Shown here: one piece after another, positions 35,365-44,483 of the stretch
Layout: the number at the start of each line of letters is the position of its first letter
Position numbering within the stretch: position 1 is the stretch's first letter
Assembly: GCF_030689645.1 (NCBI RefSeq)
Contig: NZ_JAUYFU010000024.1
Location: 145,343-209,342, forward strand
Reading direction: 5' to 3'
From: Humidesulfovibrio sp.
Lineage (GTDB): Bacteria > Desulfobacterota > Desulfovibrionia > Desulfovibrionales > Desulfovibrionaceae
Length of the DNA stretch: 64,000 bases
Made by a program: the position numbers and the translations under genes
Notes under the pieces: model-generated
Seen by the model: only the letters and a program-made list of their open reading frames with translations
Database searches by the model: none
Told to the model about the DNA's origin: nothing

Positions 35365-38300
35365 TCATCAAGAAGTCCCGCGACATCTTCGCCACCGTCA
35401 CAACCGAAGGTTCGGCCTTGCCCCCGGACATCCTCCAGCGGGTTGCGGACCTGGATCGGGAACTGCCCGGCCTGACGCCTGCGGATTACCACCTAGACGG
35501 GGAGAAGCTCTCCGAGGCCACCAATAGGGCCTGGAACAGGCTGCTGGCCGCCTGGGGCAGCTTCAAGGCCGTCCGCGATGCGATCCCCGGAGACAAGCCC
35601 GGCACCTCCGAGACCCGCGAGAAGTGGCTCCTGCCCCTCTTCAACGAGCTGGGCTATGGCCGCTTGCTCGGGGCCAAGGCAATTGAACTGGGCGGCAAGT
35701 CCTATTCCATCTCCCATGGCTGGGGCAGCACGCCCATTCATCTGCTCGGCTGCAACGTCCCCCTGGACAAGAAAACCAAAGGCATTCAAGGCGCAACCGT
35801 CGCCGCACCCCACGGTCTGGTCCAGGAACTCCTGAACCGCTCAGACGACCACCTCTGGGCCTTTGTCACCAACGGCCTCAAGCTGCGCATCCTGCGCGAC
35901 AACATCAGCTTCACCCGTCAGGCCTATGTCGAGTTCGACCTTGAGGCCATGATGGAAGGCCAGGTCTACCCGGACTTCCGTCTCCTGTGGCTGGTGTGCC
36001 ACCAGTCTCGTGTGGAAGCAGATAGCCCTGAGGACTGCTTCCTTGAGCAGTGGTCCAAGGCCGCTCGAGACATCGGTTCCCGCGTGCTGGAGCATCTCCG
36101 TAACGGAGTTGAATCCGCCATCAACGAACTTGGTGCTGGCTTCCTGGACCACTCGTCCAACTTGGACATGAAGGGAAAACTCCGTTCTGGGGCCTTGGAC
36201 AAGCAGGATTACTTCCGCCAGTTGCTCCGCTTGATCTACCGCCTGCTGTTCCTCTTTGTCTCCGAGGACCGGGGCCTGCTGCACAAGGACCCATCGTCCA
36301 AACAGGCCGAGGTGTTCCTCAAGTTCTATTCCACGGCCCGGCTGCGCCGTCTGGCCGCCACCCTGCGTGGCAGCCGTCACGATGACATCTACGAGAGCCT
36401 GCGCCTTGTCATGCAGCGCCTGGGCAGCGATGAGGGTTGCCAGGAGCTTGGGCTGGCCCCGCTGGGCAGCATGCTCTTCTCCAGCGCAGCCATGCCCGAC
36501 ATTGAAGCCTGCCGCATCAGCAATGAGGCGCTGCTCTCCGCTGTGCGTCATCTGGCCACCATCAGCGGGCCAGAGGGCCTGCGCCCGGTGGACTTCAAGA
36601 ACCTTGGCGCGGAGGAACTGGGCAGCATTTACGAGTCCCTGCTGGAACTGCATCCCAACATGGACGATGGCTTCAAGCTCGAGACCGCCGCAGGCCACGA
36701 GCGCAAGACCACGGGCAGCTACTACACCCCGGAGAGCCTCATCCAGAGCCTGCTGGACACGGCCCTTGATCCGGTGCTGGCCGAGGCCCGCAAGGCCGTG
36801 AATCCTGAGCAGGCCATCCTGGACCTCAAGGTGTGCGATCCGGCATGCGGCAGCGGTCACTTCCTGCTGGCCGCCGCCAACCGCATGGCCAAGGCCTTGG
36901 CCGCTGCCCGCACGGGTGAGGACGAGCCTGCGCCGGAGGCTGTGCGTGAGGCCAAGCGAGCCATCATCAGCCGCTGTATCTACGGCGTGGATTTGAACCC
37001 CATGGCTGTGGAGCTGTGCAAGGTGAACCTCTGGCTGGAGTCCATGGACCCTGGCAAGCCGCTGTCCTTTTTGGACAGCCACGTCCAGTGCGGCAACAGC
37101 CTGCTTGGGGCTACGCCCGCCTTGCTGCGAGCTGGCATTCCGGACGAGGCCTTCAGCCCCATAGAGGGTGACGAGAAGGAACGCTGCCAAGCAGCCAAGA
37201 AGAGTAACAAGGAACAGCGCAAGGACCATGTGGCACGGTTGAAGCGCTCGGGCCTGATGCCCTACACCGAGGAACCATTCATCCAACTCGGAAACCTCGC
37301 CGCGTCCGTGCAGGAGTTCATGCGCATCGACGACTCCACCATCGAGGGTGTCCGTTCGCGCCAGCGCATGTGGGAGGCGCTGGCCAGCGGCAGCGGCTAC
37401 CGCTTTGGCCGAATGTGGGCGGATGCTTGGTGCGCGGCTTTTGTGTGGAAGAAGATCAAGGCCCCGACTGGCGAGGCGTTCTATCCCATCACCGAGGACG
37501 TTTTCCGGCGCATCGAGAAGAATCCGTTCAGCATCCCCGACTGGATGCAGAAGGAGATTGAGCGCCTGTCCCGGCAGTACCAGTTCTTCCACTGGCACCT
37601 GGCCTTCCCGGAGGTCTTCCGCTTGCCTGAAAAGGGGCAGGCCCCGAAAAGCCCGCAGGCTGGTTGGGACGGCGGGTTTGATGTGGTTCTCGGCAATCCA
37701 CCGTGGGAGCGCATCAAGATTCAGGAAAAGGAGTGGTTCGCGAGCAAGCGCCCTGACATCGCCAATGCCCGCAATGCCGCAGAGCGCCAGAGGCTCATCC
37801 GAGAGCTTGCCCAGACCGACCCGGAGTTGCTGAACGGCTTCAACGAAGACAAGCGCAAAGCTGAAGGGGAAAGTCACCTACTGCGTAATGCGGGGAGTTA
37901 CCCGCTTTGTGGTCGGGGTGATATCAACACGTACAGCATTTTCACTGAGCTAGGCCGGTTCGTCCTGTCTTCCATTGGCCGCCTTGGCTGCATCGTCCCG
38001 TCTGGCATTGCCTTCGATGACACAACGAAGTTCTTCTTCCAAGATATCGTTGAAAGGCAGAGCTTGGTGTCCCTGTATGACTTTGAGAATAGGAACATCT
38101 TCCCGTCAGTGCATAGCAGCTACAAATTCTGTCTGCTCACCCTGGCGGGTGCGAACCGGCCAGCCAAGAGCGGGGCGGATTTTGCCTTCTTCCTGCACGA
38201 CGTGGCGGAGATTCGCGAAGAGGAACGCAGGTTCAAGCTCACCGCCGAGGACATCACACTCATCAACCCCAACAGTCGTACATGTCCTATCTTCCGCTCC

Positions 38301-39608
38301 AAGCGCGATGCCGAAATCACCAAAGGTATCTACCGTCGCGTGCCGGTCCTCATCCGCGAGGCCACGGAGAAAGAGCCGGGGAAAAATCCCTGGGGACTTA
38401 GCTTTATGGCGATGTTGCATATGGCCAATGACTCTGGAGTGTTTAAGATTCGCCAGGAGCTTGAGCAGGCCGGTTGGACGCTGCATGGCAATTGCTTTGT
38501 GAAAGATGGTGAGGCTTGTCTGCCTCTTTACGAAGCGAAGATGGTCCATCACTACGACCACCGCTGGGCCACCTACGAGCTGGATGGCAGCACCAGGAAC
38601 GTGACTCTTGAGGAGAAGCAGGACCCAAACTTCGTAATACTGCCTCGCTACTGGGTGCATGAGTGGGAGGTGGCGAAGCGGGCCAGCCGCAGCCCGGACG
38701 TGGTCATCAAGGCCCTTGTGGATGCTGAGCGCAACGACGGTGATGCTGAACGCAAGCTTGTGGTCAATGTCCTGGCCATGTGGTTGGCGGGCTACCATCT
38801 GAACCATGGCGACAAGGAACTTGGCAACAAGCTTTTGGCCGCAACACAGCCCCGCACGACGAGCCTCATTGCCTCCACCACGGGCTGGGTGGCTGTCCAG
38901 GCCATGGAGGAAGAATACCCCCTGACGCCGGGCGAGGCCGAGCAGATTAAACAGGCGCTGACAGGCGATGTCATTCAACAGGGACGGGACTTGGTCCTCA
39001 GCCGCACGCCGAAGTGGTTTATGGGCTGGCGGGATATCTGTCGCAGCACAGACGAGCGGACGGTGATCCCCGGCATTACACCGGCAGCGGCATTCGGCGA
39101 TACATTTTTACTCATGTTCCCTGCGGAGAATACCCGCGAACTCTCGCCCATTTTGGCCTCATCATTGACCTCATTCGCCTTGGACTATGCGGCGAGGCAG
39201 AAGGTTGGCGGGACACACTTAAAGTATCATGTGTTCAAGCAAATTCCTGTCCTTCCCCCCAGCCAGTTCAAGATAGCTACGCCGTGGGCTGCGCATGAAC
39301 CGCTTCAGGATTGGATTCAGACCAGAGCGAGGGCGCTTTATGCGTCCGACTACCAGATGTCTGAGTTGCTGAAGACAGCGTACCAGCCGCGCAGCCCTGA
39401 AGAGCGTTTCGCCATCCGCTGTGAACTCGACGCTGCGTTCTTGCACCTCTACGGCATCACCCGTGAGGACGTGGACTACATCATGGACACCTTCCCCATC
39501 GTGAAGCGCAAAGACGAGGCCGCCTTCGGCTGTTACCGGACCAAGGAGATGATCCTGGAGAAGTATGACGAGATGGCTGTCGCGATGAGGACACTGACGC
39601 AACACTAA
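35361..39608 (+). CDS. N6-adenine DNA methyltransferase, DrmMI-like (Eco57I family)
   Basis: A 1415-aa adenine methylase. The SAM-binding motif I CDPACGSGHFLL is at about 492-503, the catalytic NPPW at 779-782, and a target-recognition region follows. The ~450-aa N-terminal part (FVTNGLKLRILRDN, SEDRGLLHKD) is like that of Eco57I/PglX-type enzymes that combine restriction-like and specificity modules. In class 1 DISARM the methylase DrmMI marks host DNA. It starts inside the SNF2 stop (4-bp overlap), so all three large proteins are translationally coupled. A BREX PglX assignment is less likely because no brx partners are present. Confidence 0.82.
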   Translation: MIIKKSRDIFATVTTEGSALPPDILQRVADLDRELPGLTPADYHLDGEKLSEATNRAWNRLLAAWGSFKAVRDAIPGDKPGTSETREKWLLPLFNELGYGRLLGAKAIELGGKSYSISHGWGSTPIHLLGCNVPLDKKTKGIQGATVAAPHGLVQELLNRSDDHLWAFVTNGLKLRILRDNISFTRQAYVEFDLEAMMEGQVYPDFRLLWLVCHQSRVEADSPEDCFLEQWSKAARDIGSRVLEHLRNGVESAINELGAGFLDHSSNLDMKGKLRSGALDKQDYFRQLLRLIYRLLFLFVSEDRGLLHKDPSSKQAEVFLKFYSTARLRRLAATLRGSRHDDIYESLRLVMQRLGSDEGCQELGLAPLGSMLFSSAAMPDIEACRISNEALLSAVRHLATISGPEGLRPVDFKNLGAEELGSIYESLLELHPNMDDGFKLETAAGHERKTTGSYYTPESLIQSLLDTALDPVLAEARKAVNPEQAILDLKVCDPACGSGHFLLAAANRMAKALAAARTGEDEPAPEAVREAKRAIISRCIYGVDLNPMAVELCKVNLWLESMDPGKPLSFLDSHVQCGNSLLGATPALLRAGIPDEAFSPIEGDEKERCQAAKKSNKEQRKDHVARLKRSGLMPYTEEPFIQLGNLAASVQEFMRIDDSTIEGVRSRQRMWEALASGSGYRFGRMWADAWCAAFVWKKIKAPTGEAFYPITEDVFRRIEKNPFSIPDWMQKEIERLSRQYQFFHWHLAFPEVFRLPEKGQAPKSPQAGWDGGFDVVLGNPPWERIKIQEKEWFASKRPDIANARNAAERQRLIRELAQTDPELLNGFNEDKRKAEGESHLLRNAGSYPLCGRGDINTYSIFTELGRFVLSSIGRLGCIVPSGIAFDDTTKFFFQDIVERQSLVSLYDFENRNIFPSVHSSYKFCLLTLAGANRPAKSGADFAFFLHDVAEIREEERRFKLTAEDITLINPNSRTCPIFRSKRDAEITKGIYRRVPVLIREATEKEPGKNPWGLSFMAMLHMANDSGVFKIRQELEQAGWTLHGNCFVKDGEACLPLYEAKMVHHYDHRWATYELDGSTRNVTLEEKQDPNFVILPRYWVHEWEVAKRASRSPDVVIKALVDAERNDGDAERKLVVNVLAMWLAGYHLNHGDKELGNKLLAATQPRTTSLIASTTGWVAVQAMEEEYPLTPGEAEQIKQALTGDVIQQGRDLVLSRTPKWFMGWRDICRSTDERTVIPGITPAAAFGDTFLLMFPAENTRELSPILASSLTSFALDYAARQKVGGTHLKYHVFKQIPVLPPSQFKIATPWAAHEPLQDWIQTRARALYASDYQMSELLKTAYQPRSPEERFAIRCELDAAFLHLYGITREDVDYIMDTFPIVKRKDEAAFGCYRTKEMILEKYDEMAVAMRTLTQH

Positions 39609-39653
39609 CGCCGCTTCCCAGGCATTCTTGCATGAGAAGTCCACGGAGGGCGC

Positions 39654-40466
39654 ATGCCGAAAGCTATACCGGCTTGGAAAGTCAATCTTCGTTCGCGTCT
39701 AGCGAAGTTGTGCGACAAGCACGGACGAGTTTCGGAGGCTCTCGCCGTTGAGTTGATTAAAGAGAGTGTCTGGTGGGAGACACATCCTTCTGGTTCGATA
39801 CAGGCTCCTGGATTCGCGAAGCATATCTACGAGAACTCCGGTGAATGGAAGATAACTTTTGGCGCAAATACGTTTTTGATTTCTCGTGCAGTGCATGGCT
39901 GCTGCAAAGTTATCGAGAACTGGTTACCTCGACAGTCTGGGCCAATTGCACAGTTGCCTTGGGCAACTCTTCAGACTGAATTAGCCTCGGTACTCAGAGG
40001 TTCAGTGTCCAATTTTATTGGAGAGATATATCAGCGATATACCGGAGGATCGAATGAGCAGATCGTGTTTGGATCTCATGCCATATCAATTCCTGGCTTT
40101 ATCGAGGTTCTGGCTCGCAGCCTTCACAGCCCTGAATTAGGCGCATTTTCGAAGACGTCGCAGCCTAGGGCAAGACAAAGTGGTGCAGATGCTGCTTCAA
40201 CTGCTTCAGAATATACATCCTGCCCGTTGTGTGGTCACAGCGTAAAGACCGTAAATTTGACAAAGCACCAGAGAAGAAAGTGTCCTAGAAGGCCTGCTGC
40301 TTCACCACAAGCTACTATTGTTACTGAAGAGGCGCGGACGACTCCTGGGGGCCTTGTGTGGCCGCTTGGCAAGGACGAGACGTTGTGCCAACAGTGCGGC
40401 GTCAGAATCGGAATGGCGCGACTTGCTGAACATCTAGCTCAACGTTGCCCAAAACGTCCTCTGTAG
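39654..40466 (+). CDS. Double C2HC zinc-finger protein, function unknown
   Basis: A 270-aa protein with GGAGGG before the ATG. The C-terminal third carries two identical-pattern fingers, C-x2-C-x11-H-x4-C (from CPLCGHSVK, and from CQQCGVRIG), likely nucleic-acid or protein binding. The N-terminal ~170 aa has no family I recognise. It is more AT-rich than the upstream methylase and lies between the DISARM-like genes and the GmrSD-like gene, 45 bp after the former and 49 bp before the latter's start. Confidence 0.55.
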   Translation: MPKAIPAWKVNLRSRLAKLCDKHGRVSEALAVELIKESVWWETHPSGSIQAPGFAKHIYENSGEWKITFGANTFLISRAVHGCCKVIENWLPRQSGPIAQLPWATLQTELASVLRGSVSNFIGEIYQRYTGGSNEQIVFGSHAISIPGFIEVLARSLHSPELGAFSKTSQPRARQSGADAASTASEYTSCPLCGHSVKTVNLTKHQRRKCPRRPAASPQATIVTEEARTTPGGLVWPLGKDETLCQQCGVRIGMARLAEHLAQRCPKRPL

Positions 40467-40515
40467 ATGCACAAAGCCGTTGGCACCGGAATTCTCACCC
40501 AGAACAGGAGCACCA

Positions 40516-42309
40516 ATGCCCCCTTGCTATTCAGTCAACAGCCACCCCGTTGAAACCATTCTGTCCTGGGTCAAGGCCGGGGAGATTGCCATCCCTGAAA
40601 TTCAACGTCCTTTTGTGTGGGACGCCACCAACGTTCGCGATCTGCTCGACTCCTTGTTCCAGGGCTACCCCGTGGGCTATCTCATCGCGTGGCGCAACCC
40701 CAGCGTGCGGCTGCGGGACGGCTCCCTGAGCGAGGGCAAGAAGGTCCTCATCGACGGTCAGCAGCGCGTCACGGCCCTCATGGCCGCAGTGCTCGGGTAT
40801 CAGGTCCTCACCAAGGACTACAGGCTCACCCGCATCCGCATCGCCTTCAATCCGCTGAGCCGAAAATTTGAGGTTCTCAATCCGGCCATCGAGAAGGATG
40901 TGACGTGGATTCCGGACATTTCAGAGGCCATGAAGAACGCGGCAAACCCGTTCACCGTGTTCAAGGCCTACTGCGCCCTGAACCCAACAGTGGATCAGGA
41001 GCAGGTCATGCAGTCCATCACGGACCTGCTAGCCATCCGGAACAACCTGATCGGTTTTGTGGAGCTGGCGCACGACCTGGACATCGAGACGGTTACGGAC
41101 ATCTTCATCCGCATCAACTCCAAGGGCGTGGTGCTGAACCAGTCGGACTTCGCCATGTCCAAGATCGCCGCCAGCGAGAGCCACGGCGGGCCGATGCTGC
41201 GCAAGGCCATCGACTACTTCTGCCACATGGCGGTGGCGCCAGAGTTCTATGGGCAGATCGCCGAGCGCGACCCGGAGTTCGCGGCCACGGACTGGTTCAA
41301 GAAGATGACTTGGCTCAAGGACGAGAATGACGATCTCTATGACCCGTCCTACACGGACATGCTCCGCGTGGCCTGCATCGCGGCCTTTGAGCGCGGCAAG
41401 CTGTCGGACCTTGTGAGCCTGCTCTCGGGCAGGAACTTCGAGACCCGCCAATATGAGGACGAGATCGCCGCTGAGTCATTCGTGCGTCTCGGCGAGGGCA
41501 TCAAGGACTTCATCAAGGAAACGCATTTCCAGCGCTTCCTCATGATCATCCGCTCCGCCGGGTTCATAGCCCCTGGCCTCATCCGGTCTCAGAACGCCCT
41601 GAACTTCGCCTACGCGTTGTACCTGAAGCTCCGCCGGGACAAGTATGACCCGGCAGTCATCGAACGCACGGTGAGACGCTGGTTCGTCCTCTCGCTGCTC
41701 ACCGCCCGCTATTCCGGTTCCTTCGAAAGTCAGTTCGACTCGGACATCAAACGCGCCAAGGAAGGGGACTTCAGCGAGTTTCTGGCCCAGACGGAGCAGG
41801 CCGTGCTGTCTGAGTCGTTCTGGAGCTTTGGCTTGGTGCAGGAACTGGAGAAGGCTAGCACGAACAGTCCGTACCTGAACCTGTTCTGGGCCGCTCAGGT
41901 GAAGCTGGAGGACCGTGGGTTCCTCTCGAGAGACATCACCGTGGGGCAGCTCATCGCCCACCAGGGTGACATCCACCACATCTTCCCGCGTGAATACCTC
42001 AAGAAGCATGGCATGAAGCAGGGAGCGTACAACCAGATCGCCAACTTCGTGTTCACCCAGTCGGAGATCAACATCCGGATCGGCAACAAGGCCCCCAAGG
42101 CCTACTTCGTCGAGGCATTGGCGCAGTGCGCGGATGGGCCGCTCAAGCTGGGGGGCATTGATGACCGAGCTGAGCTGGAGAATAACCTGATCCAGAATTG
42201 TATCCCCGGCGCATCGCTCGATCTCGAGCAGGGGGATTACGCGGAGTTCCTCAAGGCGCGGCGAGAGCTGATGGCCCAGAAGATCAAGGCGTACTACAAC
42301 ACGTTGTGA
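40516..42309 (+). CDS. DUF262/DUF1524 (GmrSD-like) endonuclease
   Basis: A 597-aa single-chain protein. The DUF262 part has [11 protein letters not shown] near the start and the NTP-linked IDGQQR at residues 79-84. The C-terminal DUF1524 part has HHIFPREYL (His487/His488) and following asparagines, a beta-beta-alpha-metal (HNH) nuclease site. GmrSD is a type IV enzyme that cuts modified phage DNA; related single-chain proteins are SspE and BrxU. The start at 40516 has GGAG 6 nt upstream; the frame is open to 40480. Confidence 0.82.
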   Translation: MPPCYSVNSHPVETILSWVKAGEIAIPEIQRPFVWDATNVRDLLDSLFQGYPVGYLIAWRNPSVRLRDGSLSEGKKVLIDGQQRVTALMAAVLGYQVLTKDYRLTRIRIAFNPLSRKFEVLNPAIEKDVTWIPDISEAMKNAANPFTVFKAYCALNPTVDQEQVMQSITDLLAIRNNLIGFVELAHDLDIETVTDIFIRINSKGVVLNQSDFAMSKIAASESHGGPMLRKAIDYFCHMAVAPEFYGQIAERDPEFAATDWFKKMTWLKDENDDLYDPSYTDMLRVACIAAFERGKLSDLVSLLSGRNFETRQYEDEIAAESFVRLGEGIKDFIKETHFQRFLMIIRSAGFIAPGLIRSQNALNFAYALYLKLRRDKYDPAVIERTVRRWFVLSLLTARYSGSFESQFDSDIKRAKEGDFSEFLAQTEQAVLSESFWSFGLVQELEKASTNSPYLNLFWAAQVKLEDRGFLSRDITVGQLIAHQGDIHHIFPREYLKKHGMKQGAYNQIANFVFTQSEINIRIGNKAPKAYFVEALAQCADGPLKLGGIDDRAELENNLIQNCIPGASLDLEQGDYAEFLKARRELMAQKIKAYYNTL

Positions 42310-42379
42310 CGGGTTTGGTGTATAGATTGCGAGTGTACAGGGCGCGTACGGTTTAGAAAATGGATTCTGGGAGAGGATA

Positions 42380-42934
42380 ATGGATTATTTTGAAGGCGTT
42401 GTGGCAACGTTGCTGGAATTTGAAGGCTATTGGGTAAATAGATCATTTAAGGTTGAGCTGACGATAGAGGATAAAAGAAGGATCGGCTTGCCTTGCATGC
42501 CTCGCGTTGAGTTGGATCTTCTCGCATATTGTGCTGCAAAAAATGAGCTTATAGTGTTTGAAGTGAAGTCGTATCTGGACTCTCCCGGCGTTAAGCTCAA
42601 GGATATATCGGAAAAGCATGATGTTCCCAAAGGCAGATACAAGTTGTTTACATCTGAAAGGTATCGAGAAGTAGTCTTCGGACGTTTGCGACAAGAGCTT
42701 ATGCTTCGTGGCATGGCGAATTCTAAGACCATTGTCACACTTGGACTTGCTGCCGGGAAAGTATACCAAGGAAAAAGCAAAGATGTCGAAATGGTTATGA
42801 GGAATAGTGGGTGGCGGTATATTTCCCCAGAGGAAATAAAGTTATGTGTGATGGCTTTTGCGGACGAGGGTTATGAGAATGATCCAACAGTGATTGCCGC
42901 CAAAATCCTCACTCGAGATAAGCAGAAACAGTAG
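42380..42934 (+). CDS. Small PD-(D/E)xK nuclease-like protein
   Basis: A 184-aa AT-rich gene after the GmrSD-like gene, with GAGAGG upstream. Residues 43-63, VELDLLAYCAAKNELIVF then EVK, give Asp46, Glu61 and Lys63 in the spacing of a PD-(D/E)xK nuclease core. The remainder (C-terminal helices) is unfamiliar. Low GC marks it as a separate acquisition. It may be a restriction-type effector, but the family is not identified. Confidence 0.5.
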   Translation: MDYFEGVVATLLEFEGYWVNRSFKVELTIEDKRRIGLPCMPRVELDLLAYCAAKNELIVFEVKSYLDSPGVKLKDISEKHDVPKGRYKLFTSERYREVVFGRLRQELMLRGMANSKTIVTLGLAAGKVYQGKSKDVEMVMRNSGWRYISPEEIKLCVMAFADEGYENDPTVIAAKILTRDKQKQ

Positions 42935-43020
42935 TCTTCACCTCGCCGCCATGGCGGTGGCTGGATATTTAGTTTGCTCTTCGACTGCTCTCGTAGTGAC
43001 ACGTCACCAATTATGACATC

Positions 43021-43254
43021 TCATTTCTCGCCCAAGTGCTTCAAGCGTAGCGTGGGTGTGTTTAGAATCCTCTTGCAGTGTCCGCAGGTCACCTCTGCTT
43101 CGATCAGCCTATTGGCAACCTGGGTGAACTTTACGTCTGGCTCGAGCATTTTATGCGCCCCACAGTATGTCAGGCGCTCACCATTCAGGGTGACGATTAT
43201 GTGCCTTGCTCCATCCGGGTGACCTGGGCGGCCCCAGAAACCGATCTCGTACAT
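43021..43254 (-). CDS. Small zinc-ribbon-like hypothetical protein
   Basis: A 77-aa protein with paired metal-ligand motifs: C-x2-H (TYCGAHK) and C-x2-C (VTCGHCKR) about 20 residues apart, as in a zinc ribbon. It starts 28 bp downstream of the helix-turn-helix gene on the same strand, so the two may be one transcript. Homologous function unknown. Confidence 0.45.
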   Translation of the reverse strand: MYEIGFWGRPGHPDGARHIIVTLNGERLTYCGAHKMLEPDVKFTQVANRLIEAEVTCGHCKRILNTPTLRLKHLGEK

Positions 43255-43282
43255 GTGAATCTCCTGCGTCTAGGTTGTAGGG

Positions 43283-44269
43283 CTATTGGCGGTGTCCAAA
43301 TTGGACGTTGAGCCGCTTGCGCCAATTGTTCACGGTCTGTGGTGAGACCCCGACGATACGGGCAATCTCGCGGTCTGACAGCAGGGACCGCTCAGGACAC
43401 TTGAGGTACTCCAGAACAGCGTCCCTCTTCTTCGCGTTGGTGAAGGGAGCTTGCCGCCCAACTTGGACGCCGTTGGACAGGAAGTTTACGTCGTTACGGA
43501 ACTGTTTGATGAACTTGTCCTGATCCTCATACTCAACGTACATGCCCTGGTTGCAGAGTTCCTCGTACTTGTCGAGCCTCGCCAGGACATCTTCAAGGCT
43601 CTGGGCTGGGAGCGAGACCAGTAGTTCTTCGAGGACAACGAACCGAGCGCTCACGGGTAAAGGGTGGAAGTCGATGTACTCATCAAGTGTGTGCCGTTCG
43701 TGCCAACGGTGGTTCCAATACCGCCACTCTTTCAGTGCATCGACGATGGTTGTCGGCAGGGGGTAAGCTTGGGAAACTGCTCGGCGGACAGAATCAGGTA
43801 AGTCAGCGTTCTTCGACACTGGCCCCCATCCGTCCAAGTTGGACACGTAGCCGTCCTCGTCCACTTCTGCCAAATGAGCGCAGGCTTTCTCCAACAACGC
43901 TTCCCTTTCACAGGGGGCCATGACGGCATCTTCTGAGCCGTAGCGCTCAATAATATCAGCTTGCTCCTTAAGCCGCGCTTCTTCCCGCTGACGGGCTTCC
44001 TCGGCAGCTCGAGCTTTGTATCCGGGTTCGTGCTTCTCCATGTAGTCAGCAAAACCAGCGAAGGGGTTATGCATCGTTGGGGCTGCGTCAGAAGGTGGTG
44101 AGGCGGGCGCGGAAATGACGTCCACCGCTTCCTCGAAGGTCATGCCTGCTGCGCACGCCACAGCCTCAGCCCTGTCCCTCGCGGCTTCTCGTTCGCCGTC
44201 GTAGGTAGTCGAGTTCATCGGGCTGTAGATTTTGGCGAACTTCTTCGTGTCTAGCTTCTCCGGCTCCAT
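43283..44269 (-). CDS. Helix-turn-helix protein with coiled middle, function unknown
   Basis: A 328-aa protein. Residues about 297-319 (LSDREIARIVGVSPQTVNNW) form a homeodomain-like/resolvase-type helix-turn-helix. The middle is Glu/Arg/Ala-rich and probably helical (EEARQREEARLKEQADIIE). No catalytic domain is recognised. GGAG is 5 nt before the ATG. It is divergent from the polymerase-like gene across a 214-bp intergenic region, a placement consistent with a regulator or replication initiator for the right end of the island; that role is inference. Confidence 0.5.
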   Translation of the reverse strand: MEPEKLDTKKFAKIYSPMNSTTYDGEREAARDRAEAVACAAGMTFEEAVDVISAPASPPSDAAPTMHNPFAGFADYMEKHEPGYKARAAEEARQREEARLKEQADIIERYGSEDAVMAPCEREALLEKACAHLAEVDEDGYVSNLDGWGPVSKNADLPDSVRRAVSQAYPLPTTIVDALKEWRYWNHRWHERHTLDEYIDFHPLPVSARFVVLEELLVSLPAQSLEDVLARLDKYEELCNQGMYVEYEDQDKFIKQFRNDVNFLSNGVQVGRQAPFTNAKKRDAVLEYLKCPERSLLSDREIARIVGVSPQTVNNWRKRLNVQFGHRQ

Positions 44270-44483
44270 GGAATCTCCAGAAATGTGTTGCAGCTAAGGT
44301 AGATGCTGGTTTGGGCTACTCTGTGCGATCCAGCCCGGAGTGGGGGTATAGGTTATGAGCGCACAAGCTGCAAGTGCCTTTGGTGTTTAAGCTTAATGCC
44401 TACCGAAGTGGTTCTTCTGGACATGAGGGCTTTCTTTCATTTATCGGACTCACCCGGCTGCCCGGTAGCGGGGTGGCCATTTT
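44270..44483. other. Divergent intergenic region
   Basis: 214 bp between the helix-turn-helix gene and the polymerase-like gene. No convincing -35/-10 pair, hairpin or repeat array was seen; a regulatory function for both genes is only inferred from the divergent layout. Confidence 0.3.

Noticed and set aside
35841-37877. 678-codon minus-strand open frame opposite the methylase
   Set aside because: It lies wholly antisense to a gene with clear motifs and has no recognisable domain; long antisense frames are expected in high-GC genes.
35361-39608. BREX (PglX) assignment for the methylase
   Set aside because: No brxA/B/C, pglZ or brxL-like genes are nearby; the neighbours fit DISARM better.
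40516-42309. SspE of a phosphorothioate (Ssp/Dnd) system
   Set aside because: No sspBCD or dnd genes are present; only the shared DUF262/DUF1524 architecture supports it.
42946-42957. 12-bp palindrome CCGCCATGGCGG after the small nuclease-like gene
   Set aside because: Too short and isolated to assign as an operator or terminator.
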